Below are positions 17,343-25,887 of a stretch of 64,000 bases of DNA, in pieces (within the stretch, counting starts at the first letter, position 1; every line of letters begins with the position of its first letter). The position numbers were made by a program, and so were the translations under genes. Origin of the DNA: DAHUXN01 sp963729815 (GTDB lineage Bacteria > Acidobacteriota > Terriglobia > Acidiferrales > UBA7541); assembly GCA_963729815.1 (NCBI GenBank), contig CAVSPU010000006.1, positions 37,411 through 101,410 of the forward strand. The letters run 5' to 3'. The notes beneath the pieces are model-generated. The model was not told the origin of the DNA. It saw only the letters and a list, made by a program, of their open reading frames with translations, and made no database searches.

Positions 17343-18197
17343 ATGAACCAAATGATCCGAGCGAAGAGAATAGCAGTACTGGCGGCCCTAGTCGAAGGCA
17401 ATTCCATCCGCGCCACCGTCCGCATGACTGGGGCTTCCAAAAACGCCATACAGCGCCTCCTAGCCGCTATCGGGCCTGCCTGTGAGGCGTACCAGAATCG
17501 CGCCCTTCGCAATTTGCCCTGCCGGAAAATTCAGTGCGACGAGATTTGGTCCTTCTGCTACGCCAAGCAAAAGAACGTTCCTGCCGAAAAGCAGGGGCAG
17601 TTCGGCGTAGGCGATGTTTGGACTTGGACCGCTCTGTGCGCCGACACAAAACTCATTTGTTCTTGGAAGATCGGCACTCGCGGCGCATCTACGGCCTATG
17701 CCCTCATGCACGACCTAGCTGGACGCCTGAATCATCGTATCCAGCTAACTACAGATGGTCACCGCGTGTATGCGGACGCCGTAGAGAGCGCGTTTGGCTC
17801 TGAGATTGACTACGCGATGCTGGTCAAGGTTTATGGCTCTGACCGTGGCGATGAGGCACGCTATAGCCCAGCGGATTACATGAGCTGCCGCACGATTCCT
17901 ATGTCAGGTAATCCAAAGGCGAAGGACATTTCAACTAGCTTTGTCGAGCGCCAGAATCTCACGATGCGTATGCAAATGCGCCGTTTCACGCGTCTAACAA
18001 ACGCATTCTCAAAGAAAATAGATAATCTTGGATATGCCGTTGCGTTACACTTTATGCACTATAACTTTTGCCGCATTCACCAAACGTTGAGGGTTACTCC
18101 TGCAATGGAGGCTGGTATAGCTAATCACGTATGGGGAATTGAAGAAATTGTGGAATTGCTAGAAAAAACGACGCTGAAACGCGAAACGGCCGCGTGA
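17343..18197 (+). CDS. IS1-type DDE transposase
   Basis: A 284-residue single-frame transposase of the IS1 type. An N-terminal helix-turn-helix (ALVEGNSIRATVRMTGASKNAIQRLL, residues 15-40 region) is followed by a Cys-containing linker and a DDE core with Asp66 (QCDEIWSF), Asp138 (TTDGH) and Glu202 (FVERQNLT), plus the closing RRFTRLTNAFSKK and HYNFCRIHQTLR motifs. Classical IS1 uses two frames joined by frameshift; here one frame encodes all. I could not find terminal inverted repeats or a target duplication, so it may be a solitary or domesticated gene rather than an intact IS. Confidence 0.88.
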   Translation: MNQMIRAKRIAVLAALVEGNSIRATVRMTGASKNAIQRLLAAIGPACEAYQNRALRNLPCRKIQCDEIWSFCYAKQKNVPAEKQGQFGVGDVWTWTALCADTKLICSWKIGTRGASTAYALMHDLAGRLNHRIQLTTDGHRVYADAVESAFGSEIDYAMLVKVYGSDRGDEARYSPADYMSCRTIPMSGNPKAKDISTSFVERQNLTMRMQMRRFTRLTNAFSKKIDNLGYAVALHFMHYNFCRIHQTLRVTPAMEAGIANHVWGIEEIVELLEKTTLKRETAA

Positions 18198-18206
18198 GCG
18201 GCCGTT
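18185..18206 (+). other. Perfect 9-bp hairpin at the transposase stop codon
   Basis: AACGGCCGC (18185-18193) and GCGGCCGTT (18198-18206) form a perfect stem around a GTGA loop; the transposase TGA stop lies in the loop. There is no U-tract after it, so it is not a standard intrinsic terminator. It may stabilise the mRNA 3' end or be part of the element end. Confidence 0.5.
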
Positions 18207-18289
18207 GGATCCAATGTTCGTCACACTGGAGTTGTGGTAACAAACATATGATAACACTTGGCGAGATGCTGTCAAGCACTAAGCAGGAG

Positions 18290-18961
18290 ATGCCTAAGTA
18301 CAAGGTAATCACGTACATAGACGGATTTAATTTGTATTTTGGCATCCGCCAAGAGGCTATTAAACGAGGCACAATCGATAACCCTGATCGAAGATGGTAT
18401 CGCCTTCTTTGGCTGAATCTCGAAACACTCAGCAAGAACATGCTGAACCAAAATCAAGAATTGGTGGCAACCAAGTATTTCACTGCTCCGATAATCAGCA
18501 GCAAAGGAAAACAAGAAAGACAAAACATGTATCTTGATGCATTAAGAACCGTGCCCGGAATACAGATACATCTTGGCAGGTTCCAGAAAGACCGTAAGGA
18601 ATGCGATAAATGTGGGCACCCGGCTTACCATCCCCAAGAAAAAAAGACGGATGTTAATATCGCGACAAACCTGATTTGTGATGCTTTGGACGATAGTTTC
18701 GATACGGCGATCATCATTACCGGGGACTCTGATTTAGTGCCCGCACTGCAAGCAGTAAGGAAGCTTAAACCAAAAAAGCGCTTGGTTATGGCGTTCCCAC
18801 CTAACAGGTACTCTAAGGAAATGCAGGATTTGTCTCACGTACCACCTATTAAAATTTGGGAACCGATTCTTCGTAAGAGCAGATTTCCTGAATTAATCAA
18901 GCGAGAAGGACTCCCTGATTTGGTCTGCCCCGAGACGTGGACGCTGCCTGCCAAAAAATAA
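18290..18961 (+). CDS. NYN-domain (LabA/DUF88-like) nuclease
   Basis: A 223-residue protein of the NYN family, PIN-like metal-dependent RNases. The signature acidic motifs are present: YIDGFNLYFG near residue 9, KKTDVNIATNLICDAL, and IIITGDSDLVPAL. A CDKCGHPAY segment in the middle could bind zinc, as in other bacterial NYN proteins. The ATG at 18290 yields the usual N-terminus directly before the first strand; AGGAG abuts it with almost no spacing, so an ATG at 18248 is an alternative. It lies just after the transposase gene in a more AT-rich stretch and was probably acquired with it. Target RNA unknown. Confidence 0.82.
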   Translation: MPKYKVITYIDGFNLYFGIRQEAIKRGTIDNPDRRWYRLLWLNLETLSKNMLNQNQELVATKYFTAPIISSKGKQERQNMYLDALRTVPGIQIHLGRFQKDRKECDKCGHPAYHPQEKKTDVNIATNLICDALDDSFDTAIIITGDSDLVPALQAVRKLKPKKRLVMAFPPNRYSKEMQDLSHVPPIKIWEPILRKSRFPELIKREGLPDLVCPETWTLPAKK

Positions 18962-19078
18962 TCAAACGGACCCACTACCGTCCGGTTGGCGACAACTCTT
19001 TGGTTATGGAAAAGGCCCTGGAACCTGCGCCATGGACTTGCGGTCAGAGATTTGTCGCCGGAGTCCTCATGCGAAGCC

Positions 19079-19414
19079 TTACGAGATGTGCCGCTCGAGC
19101 ACCTTGTCGATTTGCCCTTTGGGCACTGCGCCGACAACCTGATCCACCACTTCGCCGCCCTTGAAAATCAAGAGCGCCGGTATTCCGCGAATGTTGAACT
19201 TGCCCGGAGTGTTCATGTTCTCGTCGACGTTCATTTTGACGACTTTCAGCTTGCCCGCACGCTCCGTGGCAATCGCATCAACTGTCGGCGAAAGCGAACG
19301 GCACGGACCGCACCACTCCGCCCAGAAATCGACCATCACCGGCTGCGTTTTGCTGGCATCCAGCACTTCCGTCTGAAAGCTCGAATCACTTACCGCTGTG
19401 ATATTTTCCGACAT
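19079..19414 (-). CDS. trxA: Thioredoxin
   Basis: A 111-residue classical thioredoxin that reduces disulfides in cytoplasmic proteins. The active site WCGPC lies in VDFWAEWCGPCRSL, followed by the conserved KMNVDEN, IRGIPALLIFKGG (with cis-Pro) and GAVPKGQ segments. No signal peptide. It is 46 bases downstream of glgA on the same strand and could be cotranscribed with it. Confidence 0.96.
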   Translation of the reverse strand: MSENITAVSDSSFQTEVLDASKTQPVMVDFWAEWCGPCRSLSPTVDAIATERAGKLKVVKMNVDENMNTPGKFNIRGIPALLIFKGGEVVDQVVGAVPKGQIDKVLERHIS

Positions 19415-19460
19415 TAATCTCCCTCATTTTGAGTGGGCGAATGATCTTTCCCTTCGTCCG

Positions 19461-20930
19461 CTATGGATTAGATGATGCAGCAGCCTTTTGGACTCTCGCT
19501 TGCCGTGCCGCATCATACAGCTTAACGTACTCGGTTGCTGAGGCTTTCCATGAAAAATCCTTCGACATCCCGTTAACCTGAATTGTTCGCCACTGTCTCA
19601 AGTCGCGATAGGCCGCAATTGCCTGCCGGACGCACTGTAGAAGCGCCGGCCCTTCGTACGCTTCAAATTTGAAGCCTGTGCCTTTTCCCGTCTTGGCATC
19701 GTAAGCCTCGACCGTGTCGTCCAGGCCGCCCGTCGCGCGAACAACGGGCACCGTGCCGTAGCGCAAACTGTAAATCTGATTCAGGCCGCAGGGCTCGTAG
19801 CGCGAGGGCATTAAGAACATGTCCGCGCCGGCTTCGATTTTATGCGCCACCACGTTGTCGTAGGCGATTTTCACTCCCGCGCGCGCCGGATATTTCCTCG
19901 CCAGTTCCTGGAACAGCTTCTCGTATTTCGCGTCGCCGTTCCCCAGCGCCACGAGCGCCAGGTCTTCCTTCATCAGGTCCGCGGCCACCTGCTCGATCAG
20001 GTCGAATCCCTTTTGGTCCACGAAGCGCGACACAATCCCAATGAGCGGCCGCTCCAGGTTATCCGCGGGCAGGTGAAACGCCGCCAGTAAATCCTTCTTG
20101 CAGAGCCGCTTCCCATCCATGACCTTCGCCGAATACGTAGCCACGATGTTCGTGTCCGTCTCCGGATTCCACGCTGTGTAGTCCACGCCGTTCAGAATTC
20201 CCACCACGCGATCGCCGCGCGAACGAATCACGCCCTCAAGCCCGCAGCCGAATTCCGCCGTCTGCATTTCCTGCGCATACTTCCGGCTCACCGTGGTGAC
20301 GTAGTCGGAATAGACAAGCCCGCCCTTCAGAAAGTTAACCTTGCCGAAGTATTCGAGCGCGTCCACGTGAAAAAGATCCTCGGGCAATCCAGCGAGCGCC
20401 AGCGCCGTTCGCGGGAACAATCCCTGATACCCCAAATTGTGCACGGTAAAAATCACGGGCAAGTGAGCCACCGCCGGATCGTGGGCGTAGACGGTGCGCA
20501 GACAAACCGGAACAAGCGCCGCTTGCCAGTCGTGGCAATGCATCACGTCCGGCATCCACACTTGTTTGGCGAACTCGATCGCCGCGCGGCTCAACTCGGC
20601 AAAACGCTGCGGATTATCGGGATAGTCTCCGCTCTTATCGCCGTAAAGCTTCTCGCGGTCAAAATACCCGGGATCATCGACGAAGTAGTAGCGGACGCCT
20701 TCAAACGTCCCCGCCTCGGCGATCGCCGGGAAACGCATCCGGTGGCCCAGCGGAATACTCAAACTCGGCAGCACCGTCCGCGTCGCCTGATTCCCCCGGT
20801 AACGCGGCAGCAGCACCGCGATTTGATGGCCCATGGCCACGAGCGACCGCGGCAGCGCCTCGACAACGTCCGCCAAGCCGCCAGTCTTCGAAAACGGCAG
20901 CCCTTCCGGCGATACAAACAGTATCTTCAT
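19461..20930 (-). CDS. glgA: Glycogen synthase (GT5)
   Basis: GlgA elongates alpha-1,4-glucan from ADP-glucose. The 489-residue protein has the N-terminal FVSPEGLPFSKTGGLADVV motif, in which KTGG binds the nucleotide sugar, then HCHDWQAALVP, and the C-terminal glycosyltransferase lobe with FLMPSRYEPCGLNQIYSLRYGTVPVVRATGGLDDTV. The ATG at 20930 gives the canonical MKILFVSPEG start; a GTG three codons earlier is an alternative. No other glycogen genes are nearby. Confidence 0.95.
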   Translation of the reverse strand: MKILFVSPEGLPFSKTGGLADVVEALPRSLVAMGHQIAVLLPRYRGNQATRTVLPSLSIPLGHRMRFPAIAEAGTFEGVRYYFVDDPGYFDREKLYGDKSGDYPDNPQRFAELSRAAIEFAKQVWMPDVMHCHDWQAALVPVCLRTVYAHDPAVAHLPVIFTVHNLGYQGLFPRTALALAGLPEDLFHVDALEYFGKVNFLKGGLVYSDYVTTVSRKYAQEMQTAEFGCGLEGVIRSRGDRVVGILNGVDYTAWNPETDTNIVATYSAKVMDGKRLCKKDLLAAFHLPADNLERPLIGIVSRFVDQKGFDLIEQVAADLMKEDLALVALGNGDAKYEKLFQELARKYPARAGVKIAYDNVVAHKIEAGADMFLMPSRYEPCGLNQIYSLRYGTVPVVRATGGLDDTVEAYDAKTGKGTGFKFEAYEGPALLQCVRQAIAAYRDLRQWRTIQVNGMSKDFSWKASATEYVKLYDAARQARVQKAAASSNP

Positions 20931-20997
20931 TTTCCCCACTCAAATTATACACGCAGTCATGCTTCTTCGGCTGATTGAGGCTTTTCTTTCCCTGCGA

Positions 20998-22263
20998 CTA
21001 ACTCTTGCCGCGTCTGAATATTGAGGGATAGCTTTCACTGAGGAAGCTCACAATAGCGTCCTTTCTTGCAAGCTGATCAATAACGATGGAATCGACTGCG
21101 CTCACCGCAAGAGCGCCAACGGGCGAAGCCGCAAGAGACAGTCCGTTGGACACCAAAAAACGCAATACCTTTCCAGGTCTACTATTAAGCGCCTCTCGAA
21201 TCCTCGAATTTAGGCCAATCAAACGCTCTCTGAGCTCTGCATCCGAGCGAGAATCTACGGTACGCAACCAATCCCTGAAAGCCCTGCACTCTTCGGAATC
21301 CCGAATCCGAATAATTCTTTCCGCGTCGACGTCGGTAACGTTCGTCTCTGAAGCGTGCAAACCTGCAATTTCTTTGACCCGGCTAAAGCGACCCTGGTGG
21401 TCAGCGGAGTCTACTAGGTCTGCCAAAGCTTCAAACTTTCCCTCCAGGAGAAACTTGTCGCTATCATTGACCCCTGTGAGAGCATGGTAGGTTGCCATAG
21501 CCACGAGTCTAAGGTTCAAATCACCAATAGCGAGCAATGCCCTCTCAACAACTCGATGTGAATCTTCGTCTGAAAGGCAGTATTCCGACCGTAGGTTGCT
21601 CTCCGTGCGAAAGTCTTCATCGTCCGTTTCGCTAATCAAAATCTTTAGGTTCTTCGGCTTGATTCCTAATTTCTGAAGTTCGTGCCTGATGCTGTTTTCC
21701 ACAACGCGGCTATTGCCCCGGAGGTCAGAGTAGAATCCATCGAAAACCCTCGCGGAAAAGTTGTCAGGCATTGCGATAAGATTCGCGCGCACGGCCGCGG
21801 CAAGTGGCTTACTCAACTGATGGAGTTTCTGTTCTGCAACCGTTTCCTGATCTTGCAAACGGACAGGAGAAAACGAGTACGATCCAAATGGAAGGCGTTT
21901 TGAGTTGCCGGTCAATCTCAAGTCCGCGCGGGCCTGTCCAAGCTGAGCGAGTGTGTAGCTTTCGAAGAGTATCCCCAGGGCCCCGACTTCGAACAGCCTG
22001 ATAAGCCCGCGCTCTCCAAACAGACGAGTTAAAAAGGGCAGCTCATCGAGCTGGACGGATTGTAGAATGTAAGTTCCAAAGAGGAGAAGCCGGCTTGTTA
22101 GAGCGGATACGTCTATGTTGACGACTCTGTTTCCTTTTCCTTGAATGGCAACTGGCGCGAGGAGCCTGTCGGTAATGACCATATGTTGTGAGGATATCTG
22201 ATTTATATCTGTTCGGATCAAGAACTGACACCTTACGCTATCCTTGTTAGACTTCTTCCCCAT
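20998..22263 (-). CDS. Hypothetical protein, unrecognised
   Basis: A 421-residue frame I do not recognise. It is mostly soluble-looking with a mixed charge pattern; residues 160-215 contain a KLGIKPKNLKILISETDDEDF segment, and near the C-terminus there is a short hydrophobic stretch (VLRFLVSNGLSLAASPVGALAVSAVDSIV) that could be one membrane or buried helix. The first 27 residues overlap the start of the divergent rsmA; the next in-frame ATG (22182, starting MVITDRLL) would remove this overlap and is at least as plausible. Codon usage is less GC-biased than the neighbours, hinting at acquisition. Confidence 0.6.
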   Translation of the reverse strand: MGKKSNKDSVRCQFLIRTDINQISSQHMVITDRLLAPVAIQGKGNRVVNIDVSALTSRLLLFGTYILQSVQLDELPFLTRLFGERGLIRLFEVGALGILFESYTLAQLGQARADLRLTGNSKRLPFGSYSFSPVRLQDQETVAEQKLHQLSKPLAAAVRANLIAMPDNFSARVFDGFYSDLRGNSRVVENSIRHELQKLGIKPKNLKILISETDDEDFRTESNLRSEYCLSDEDSHRVVERALLAIGDLNLRLVAMATYHALTGVNDSDKFLLEGKFEALADLVDSADHQGRFSRVKEIAGLHASETNVTDVDAERIIRIRDSEECRAFRDWLRTVDSRSDAELRERLIGLNSRIREALNSRPGKVLRFLVSNGLSLAASPVGALAVSAVDSIVIDQLARKDAIVSFLSESYPSIFRRGKS

Positions 22264-23062
22264 GTCCCGCCAAAAGCTCGGTCAACATTTCCTCGGAAGC
22301 GCCGGATGGCGCGAGCGAATCGCGCGCGCACTTCCCCTCGAACGCGACGCCACCTGGATTGAAATCGGCGCGGGCCACGGCGAAATGACAGAAATCCTCG
22401 CGCAACGAGCCAGCCGCGTCATCACTATTGAGACCGATGCCGAACTCGTGCGACACCTTCGCCAGCGCGGCACTGAATGGCCCAACGTGGAAATCGTGGA
22501 AGCCGACGTCCTCTCCGTCGATTTGCCGGCGCTCGCGCAGGAACGCTTTCGCGTTTATGGGAACTTGCCTTACTACATCACTTCACCCATTCTCCGGCAT
22601 TTGTTTGATTGCGCGGACCGCATCCAGTCAATTCACGCTGTCGTTCAGTTCGAAGTCGCGGTCCGCATCGTCGCGCCGCCCAGCCGTCATGATTACGGAT
22701 ATCTTTCCACTCTTTGCCAGTACTACGCGCGTCCGGAAATCTCGCTGCGCATTCCGCCGGGCGCTTTCCGCCCGCCTCCCAAGGTTTCTTCGGCTTTGGT
22801 GACAATGCAATTGCCCGGCAAGCGCGCCGCGTTGCGCATCGAAGATGACGCGGCTTTTCTGAAGTTCTTGCAGCAATGCTTCGCGCAGAAACGCAAAACG
22901 TTGCGCAACAATTTGAAAGCGGCTTACTCCGATCGCGCGCTGGCAAGCGCCTTTGCATCCGCTGGATTCACGCCAAATGCGCGCGCCGAAGAATTAACTC
23001 TCGCACAATTTGCGGATTTATTTCGATCCGTGCGCGGCTCGGGAACTCCTAATCCTCTTTGA
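22262..23062 (+). CDS. rsmA: 16S rRNA dimethyladenosine transferase RsmA (KsgA)
   Basis: RsmA dimethylates two adjacent adenosines near the 3' end of 16S rRNA during late 30S assembly. The 266-residue protein has QKLGQHFL at the N-terminus, the SAM-binding WIEIGAGHGEMTEIL motif, the E/D acidic loop (TIETDAELV), the catalytic NLPYYITSPIL motif, and the C-terminal AQKRKTLRNNLK segment. The ATG at 22262 starts MSRQKLGQHF, the expected N-terminus. Its 3' end overlaps the convergent phosphodiesterase gene by 14 bases. Confidence 0.95.
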   Translation: MSRQKLGQHFLGSAGWRERIARALPLERDATWIEIGAGHGEMTEILAQRASRVITIETDAELVRHLRQRGTEWPNVEIVEADVLSVDLPALAQERFRVYGNLPYYITSPILRHLFDCADRIQSIHAVVQFEVAVRIVAPPSRHDYGYLSTLCQYYARPEISLRIPPGAFRPPPKVSSALVTMQLPGKRAALRIEDDAAFLKFLQQCFAQKRKTLRNNLKAAYSDRALASAFASAGFTPNARAEELTLAQFADLFRSVRGSGTPNPL

Positions 23063-23786
23063 AGCAATCCAGAATCACCTCACACAGGCGATCGGGATAA
23101 TTCGTCATGATCCCATTGATGTCCGCGGAAATCAGCGCGCGCATTTGCTCCGGCTCGTTTGCCGTCCACGTGGCGACTTGCAGGTCCGCTTCATGTGCCG
23201 CTTTGACGAGTTCGGGCGTCACTAAATCCGCGCGCGGAAGAATCTGCCGCGCCCCGATGCTTTGTGCTTTCTCAATCGCGCCTGGCGTCGGCTTTTCATA
23301 TAGAAATCCAGTGAGAAGGGTCGCATCGAGCTTGCGGATGTTTTCGAGCAGCACCGCATCGAACGATATGATCATGGTCCGGGCCGCTTCCTCCGCCGCA
23401 CGCAACGCGCTCACCAGCGCATGATGAACGCCCCACGCATCTTCCAGTTTCACTTCCAGGTACACGACGATGTTCACATCGCGCGCAAATGCCAGAATTT
23501 CCTCGATCGATGGAATACGCTCACCGGCGAATTCCGGCCCGAACCACGAACCAGCATCCAGGCCGCGCAACTCATCGAGCGTGAAGTCTCGCACCAGACC
23601 TTTTCCGTTCGTCGTGCGATCGACGGTGGGGTCGTGCATGGCCACAAAGCGGGCGTCGTGCGAAAGCCGCAGGTCCGTCTCGATAAAAGCGGCGCCAAGT
23701 TCCACGGCCCGCCGGAACGAAGCCATCGTGTTTTCGGGCGCGTGACCCGCTGCTCCGCGATGGCCGATCACCCATGGGCGTCTCAT
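23049..23786 (-). CDS. glpQ: Glycerophosphodiester phosphodiesterase family protein
   Basis: GDPD enzymes hydrolyse glycerophosphodiesters to glycerol-3-phosphate and an alcohol. The 245-residue protein begins MRRPWVIGHRGAAGHAPENT, containing the catalytic HRG and metal-binding EN motifs, followed by the second conserved set (ETDLRLSHDARFVAMHDPTVDRTTNG) and the C-terminal TWTANEPEQM. There is no signal peptide, so it is cytoplasmic, closer to UgpQ than to periplasmic GlpQ. The frame continues upstream, but 23786 gives the conserved start. Confidence 0.92.
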   Translation of the reverse strand: MRRPWVIGHRGAAGHAPENTMASFRRAVELGAAFIETDLRLSHDARFVAMHDPTVDRTTNGKGLVRDFTLDELRGLDAGSWFGPEFAGERIPSIEEILAFARDVNIVVYLEVKLEDAWGVHHALVSALRAAEEAARTMIISFDAVLLENIRKLDATLLTGFLYEKPTPGAIEKAQSIGARQILPRADLVTPELVKAAHEADLQVATWTANEPEQMRALISADINGIMTNYPDRLCEVILDCFKED

Positions 23787-24001
23787 CACACAAGCATCGT
23801 AGCAGAATCTCCGATTCTGCCGGTCACTGCCCCCTCGTTTGCGTGTGCAAGAGGCATCACTTTTCGCGAAATCGTGTGCAGAAATGTGCAAATCTTCTTA
23901 CACATCCTCTCTCGCAGGCGACGAAGGAATTTGCCAACTGATTGATGCGGCGGCAGATAAACCGCCCAATGGTACCTTGCCTCCTGGCCGTTTAATTGCC
24001 T

Positions 24002-24018
24002 AATGCCAAATTGGCATT
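24002..24018. promoter_or_regulatory. Perfect palindrome upstream of small membrane protein gene
   Basis: AATGCCAA and TTGGCATT form a perfect 8-bp inverted repeat around a single A. It ends 12 bases before the ATG at 24031, a position suited to an operator. No binding protein can be assigned. Confidence 0.4.
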
Positions 24019-24030
24019 CCAGGCGGGTCC

Positions 24031-24387
24031 ATGGCCCTTTTCATAGTCTTGATTGTGGCGTTGGTTGTCGGGCAAACGTGGTGGGATTGGCGCGAGGCGC
24101 AGCGCAAGTCGGCGCTACCGCAATGGATTGGGGGCCTGGCCCTGGCGGGAATGGTCGCCGCAGCCCTGACGGGCGTTGGCTCGATGAGCTCCGTCCTCTA
24201 CCAGCACACGCTGAGCGAATTGCAAGGTGCTTCCGCGTCCGCGCTCTTCTGGCCCGAAGCGGGATTCCTCATCTGCGGACTTGCCGTCATCGTAGCCGCT
24301 GTCAGGAAGAAGAGCATACGTGCGCTTCTGCTCGTGGCTGGCGTCCTGGTCTTCGCGCTGTGGCTCGGCGTTGCGCTTTATTCCTAA
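24031..24387 (+). CDS. Small hypothetical membrane protein
   Basis: A 118-residue protein with about four hydrophobic helices (ALFIVLIVALVVGQTWW, IGGLALAGMVAAALTGVG, AGFLICGLAVIVAAV, RALLLVAGVLVFALWLGVAL) and little between them. No family recognised. It stands alone on the + strand between the phosphodiesterase and pmbA, which both run leftward. The ribosome binding site is weak (GGCGGG). Confidence 0.6.
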   Translation: MALFIVLIVALVVGQTWWDWREAQRKSALPQWIGGLALAGMVAAALTGVGSMSSVLYQHTLSELQGASASALFWPEAGFLICGLAVIVAAVRKKSIRALLLVAGVLVFALWLGVALYS

Positions 24388-24471
24388 TCTGACTCGAGAT
24401 TTGCCGCTTGGCTCGACTGCGCTGTGAGCCACTTTCTCACCTTCAGCCCCGCGTTCCAGAAAAAATGGTTC

Positions 24472-25887
24472 TCAGAATTTCGTGACTTCGCTGAAATGAA
24501 AATCGCGGATTTTCATGGCGGGCACGACCATGTCAAACGACTCCTCGCCCGACGCGCGCACGGCAGGGCCGAGCATTTCGACGTTGGACAGCATCTCGAT
24601 GATGCTTTGGTTGAAGCGGAAATTGCGCACGGCGCCCGCGACGCGCCCGTTTTCCACGAGGAATGTGCCGTCGCGCGTCATGCCGGTTAGGATCTTCTGG
24701 TAAGGATCAACTTCACGGATGTACCACAGGCGCGTGACGAGCAGGCCGCGGTCCGTCGAGCGGATCATTTCTTCTGTGGAGCTATTGCCACCGGCGAAAA
24801 CGAGGTTGAAAGGAGCCTCTCCGTCTTCACTTGGAAGTGAAAAGCCGTGGCCCGTGGGCTGAGCCTTCATTTTCTTGGCCGTCGCCCGCGAATAAACAAG
24901 ATTCTTCGGGACGCCTTTTTCGACTAGAGCGACTTTCTTTCGCGGAACGCCTTCGCCGTCGAATGGCGGGCCGAGCTGCAACGGATGATACACATCATCC
25001 CAGATGGAAATATTCTCGCCGAATAGCTTCTTGTCCATACGCCCAGTGAGACAGGACCTCTGATCGGCAACGCACGTGCCGGCGAAGTCGTAAAACAAGA
25101 ATCCAACCAAATCGAGTACGGCGGGAGGCTCCAAGATCGTCGTATAGCGGCCCGGCGGAACTTCGCGCGGCGAACGCGAGCCCGCGCATTTTTCACTGGC
25201 GCGCTGCGCGAGTGCTTCGGCGTCGATTTCTTCTATGCGGGCCGATGAGGCTTTGGCCCAGCCGGAAGAATCTTTCTCGAGCATGGTTACGGAAAATTCC
25301 GCACGCGTGTCTTCGTAAAATTCGAAAAGGCCGCGCGAGTTGGCGAGGGCCATCTCCGCCAGGCCGGTCGAGAAAATCCCCGCAGTTGTCTGCTTGTTCT
25401 TTTCCGCCATCTGGCAAACGCGCGCCACGGCGCGAGCGCGATTCGCAGGCGTGGCGGCCGCAGTGGCCTCGACGAAGCGATTCACTTTTTGCACTTTCTG
25501 CGGGCCGAGCATGGGAAGCAAATCGCGATTGCGAGGTTGGACGCGCGCCAGATCCAGAGCGGCGCGAGTGACGCGGCGCAAAGATTCGTCATCGGTCTTG
25601 TTGGTGGAGGCGCGAGCCGTACGGCCATCGACGACAGCCCGAACTGAAATCGTGAGGCCCTGCTCAGCGACGTTTTGATGGATGGTGTTGTTGGCGAAGC
25701 GCGTGAGCGCGCTGGTCACGGCGGATACATCGACTTCGGTCTCGTCCGCTTCGCTGAACTTGATGATTTTTTCAGCGATGCGGTGAAGTTGCCCCGCGCC
25801 GAGGCGATGGTCGGCAGCGATCGCATGGCCGCGCTTGACTCTTGCCGGCGCGCGCCGCGCTTTTCGCGTTTTCGGTTTCTTGGTCAT
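24472..25887 (-). CDS. pmbA: TldE/PmbA family metalloprotease subunit
   Basis: TldE (PmbA) pairs with TldD as a heterodimeric protease that trims unfolded or leader-bearing peptides, known from microcin B17 maturation and CcdA degradation. The 471-residue protein has the PmbA N-terminal domain (DVSAVTSALTRFANNTIHQN), the DLVGFLFYDFAGTC region and the C-terminal RLWYIREVDPYQKILTGMTRDGTFLVENG motif. It lacks the HExxxH zinc site, as expected for the E subunit. The ATG overlaps the tldD stop as ATGA; the first ~30 residues are a basic Lys/Arg-rich extension. Confidence 0.93.
   Translation of the reverse strand: MTKKPKTRKARRAPARVKRGHAIAADHRLGAGQLHRIAEKIIKFSEADETEVDVSAVTSALTRFANNTIHQNVAEQGLTISVRAVVDGRTARASTNKTDDESLRRVTRAALDLARVQPRNRDLLPMLGPQKVQKVNRFVEATAAATPANRARAVARVCQMAEKNKQTTAGIFSTGLAEMALANSRGLFEFYEDTRAEFSVTMLEKDSSGWAKASSARIEEIDAEALAQRASEKCAGSRSPREVPPGRYTTILEPPAVLDLVGFLFYDFAGTCVADQRSCLTGRMDKKLFGENISIWDDVYHPLQLGPPFDGEGVPRKKVALVEKGVPKNLVYSRATAKKMKAQPTGHGFSLPSEDGEAPFNLVFAGGNSSTEEMIRSTDRGLLVTRLWYIREVDPYQKILTGMTRDGTFLVENGRVAGAVRNFRFNQSIIEMLSNVEMLGPAVRASGEESFDMVVPAMKIRDFHFSEVTKF

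Noticed and set aside
18185..18206. Hairpin at the transposase stop as a Rho-independent terminator
   Set aside because: The stem is perfect but no U-tract follows, so it was listed only as a structure.
17200..18300. Terminal inverted repeats of an IS1 element
   Set aside because: Only the promoter-region inverted repeat and short chance matches (for example GTCAAG at both sides) were found; none behaves like matched element ends.
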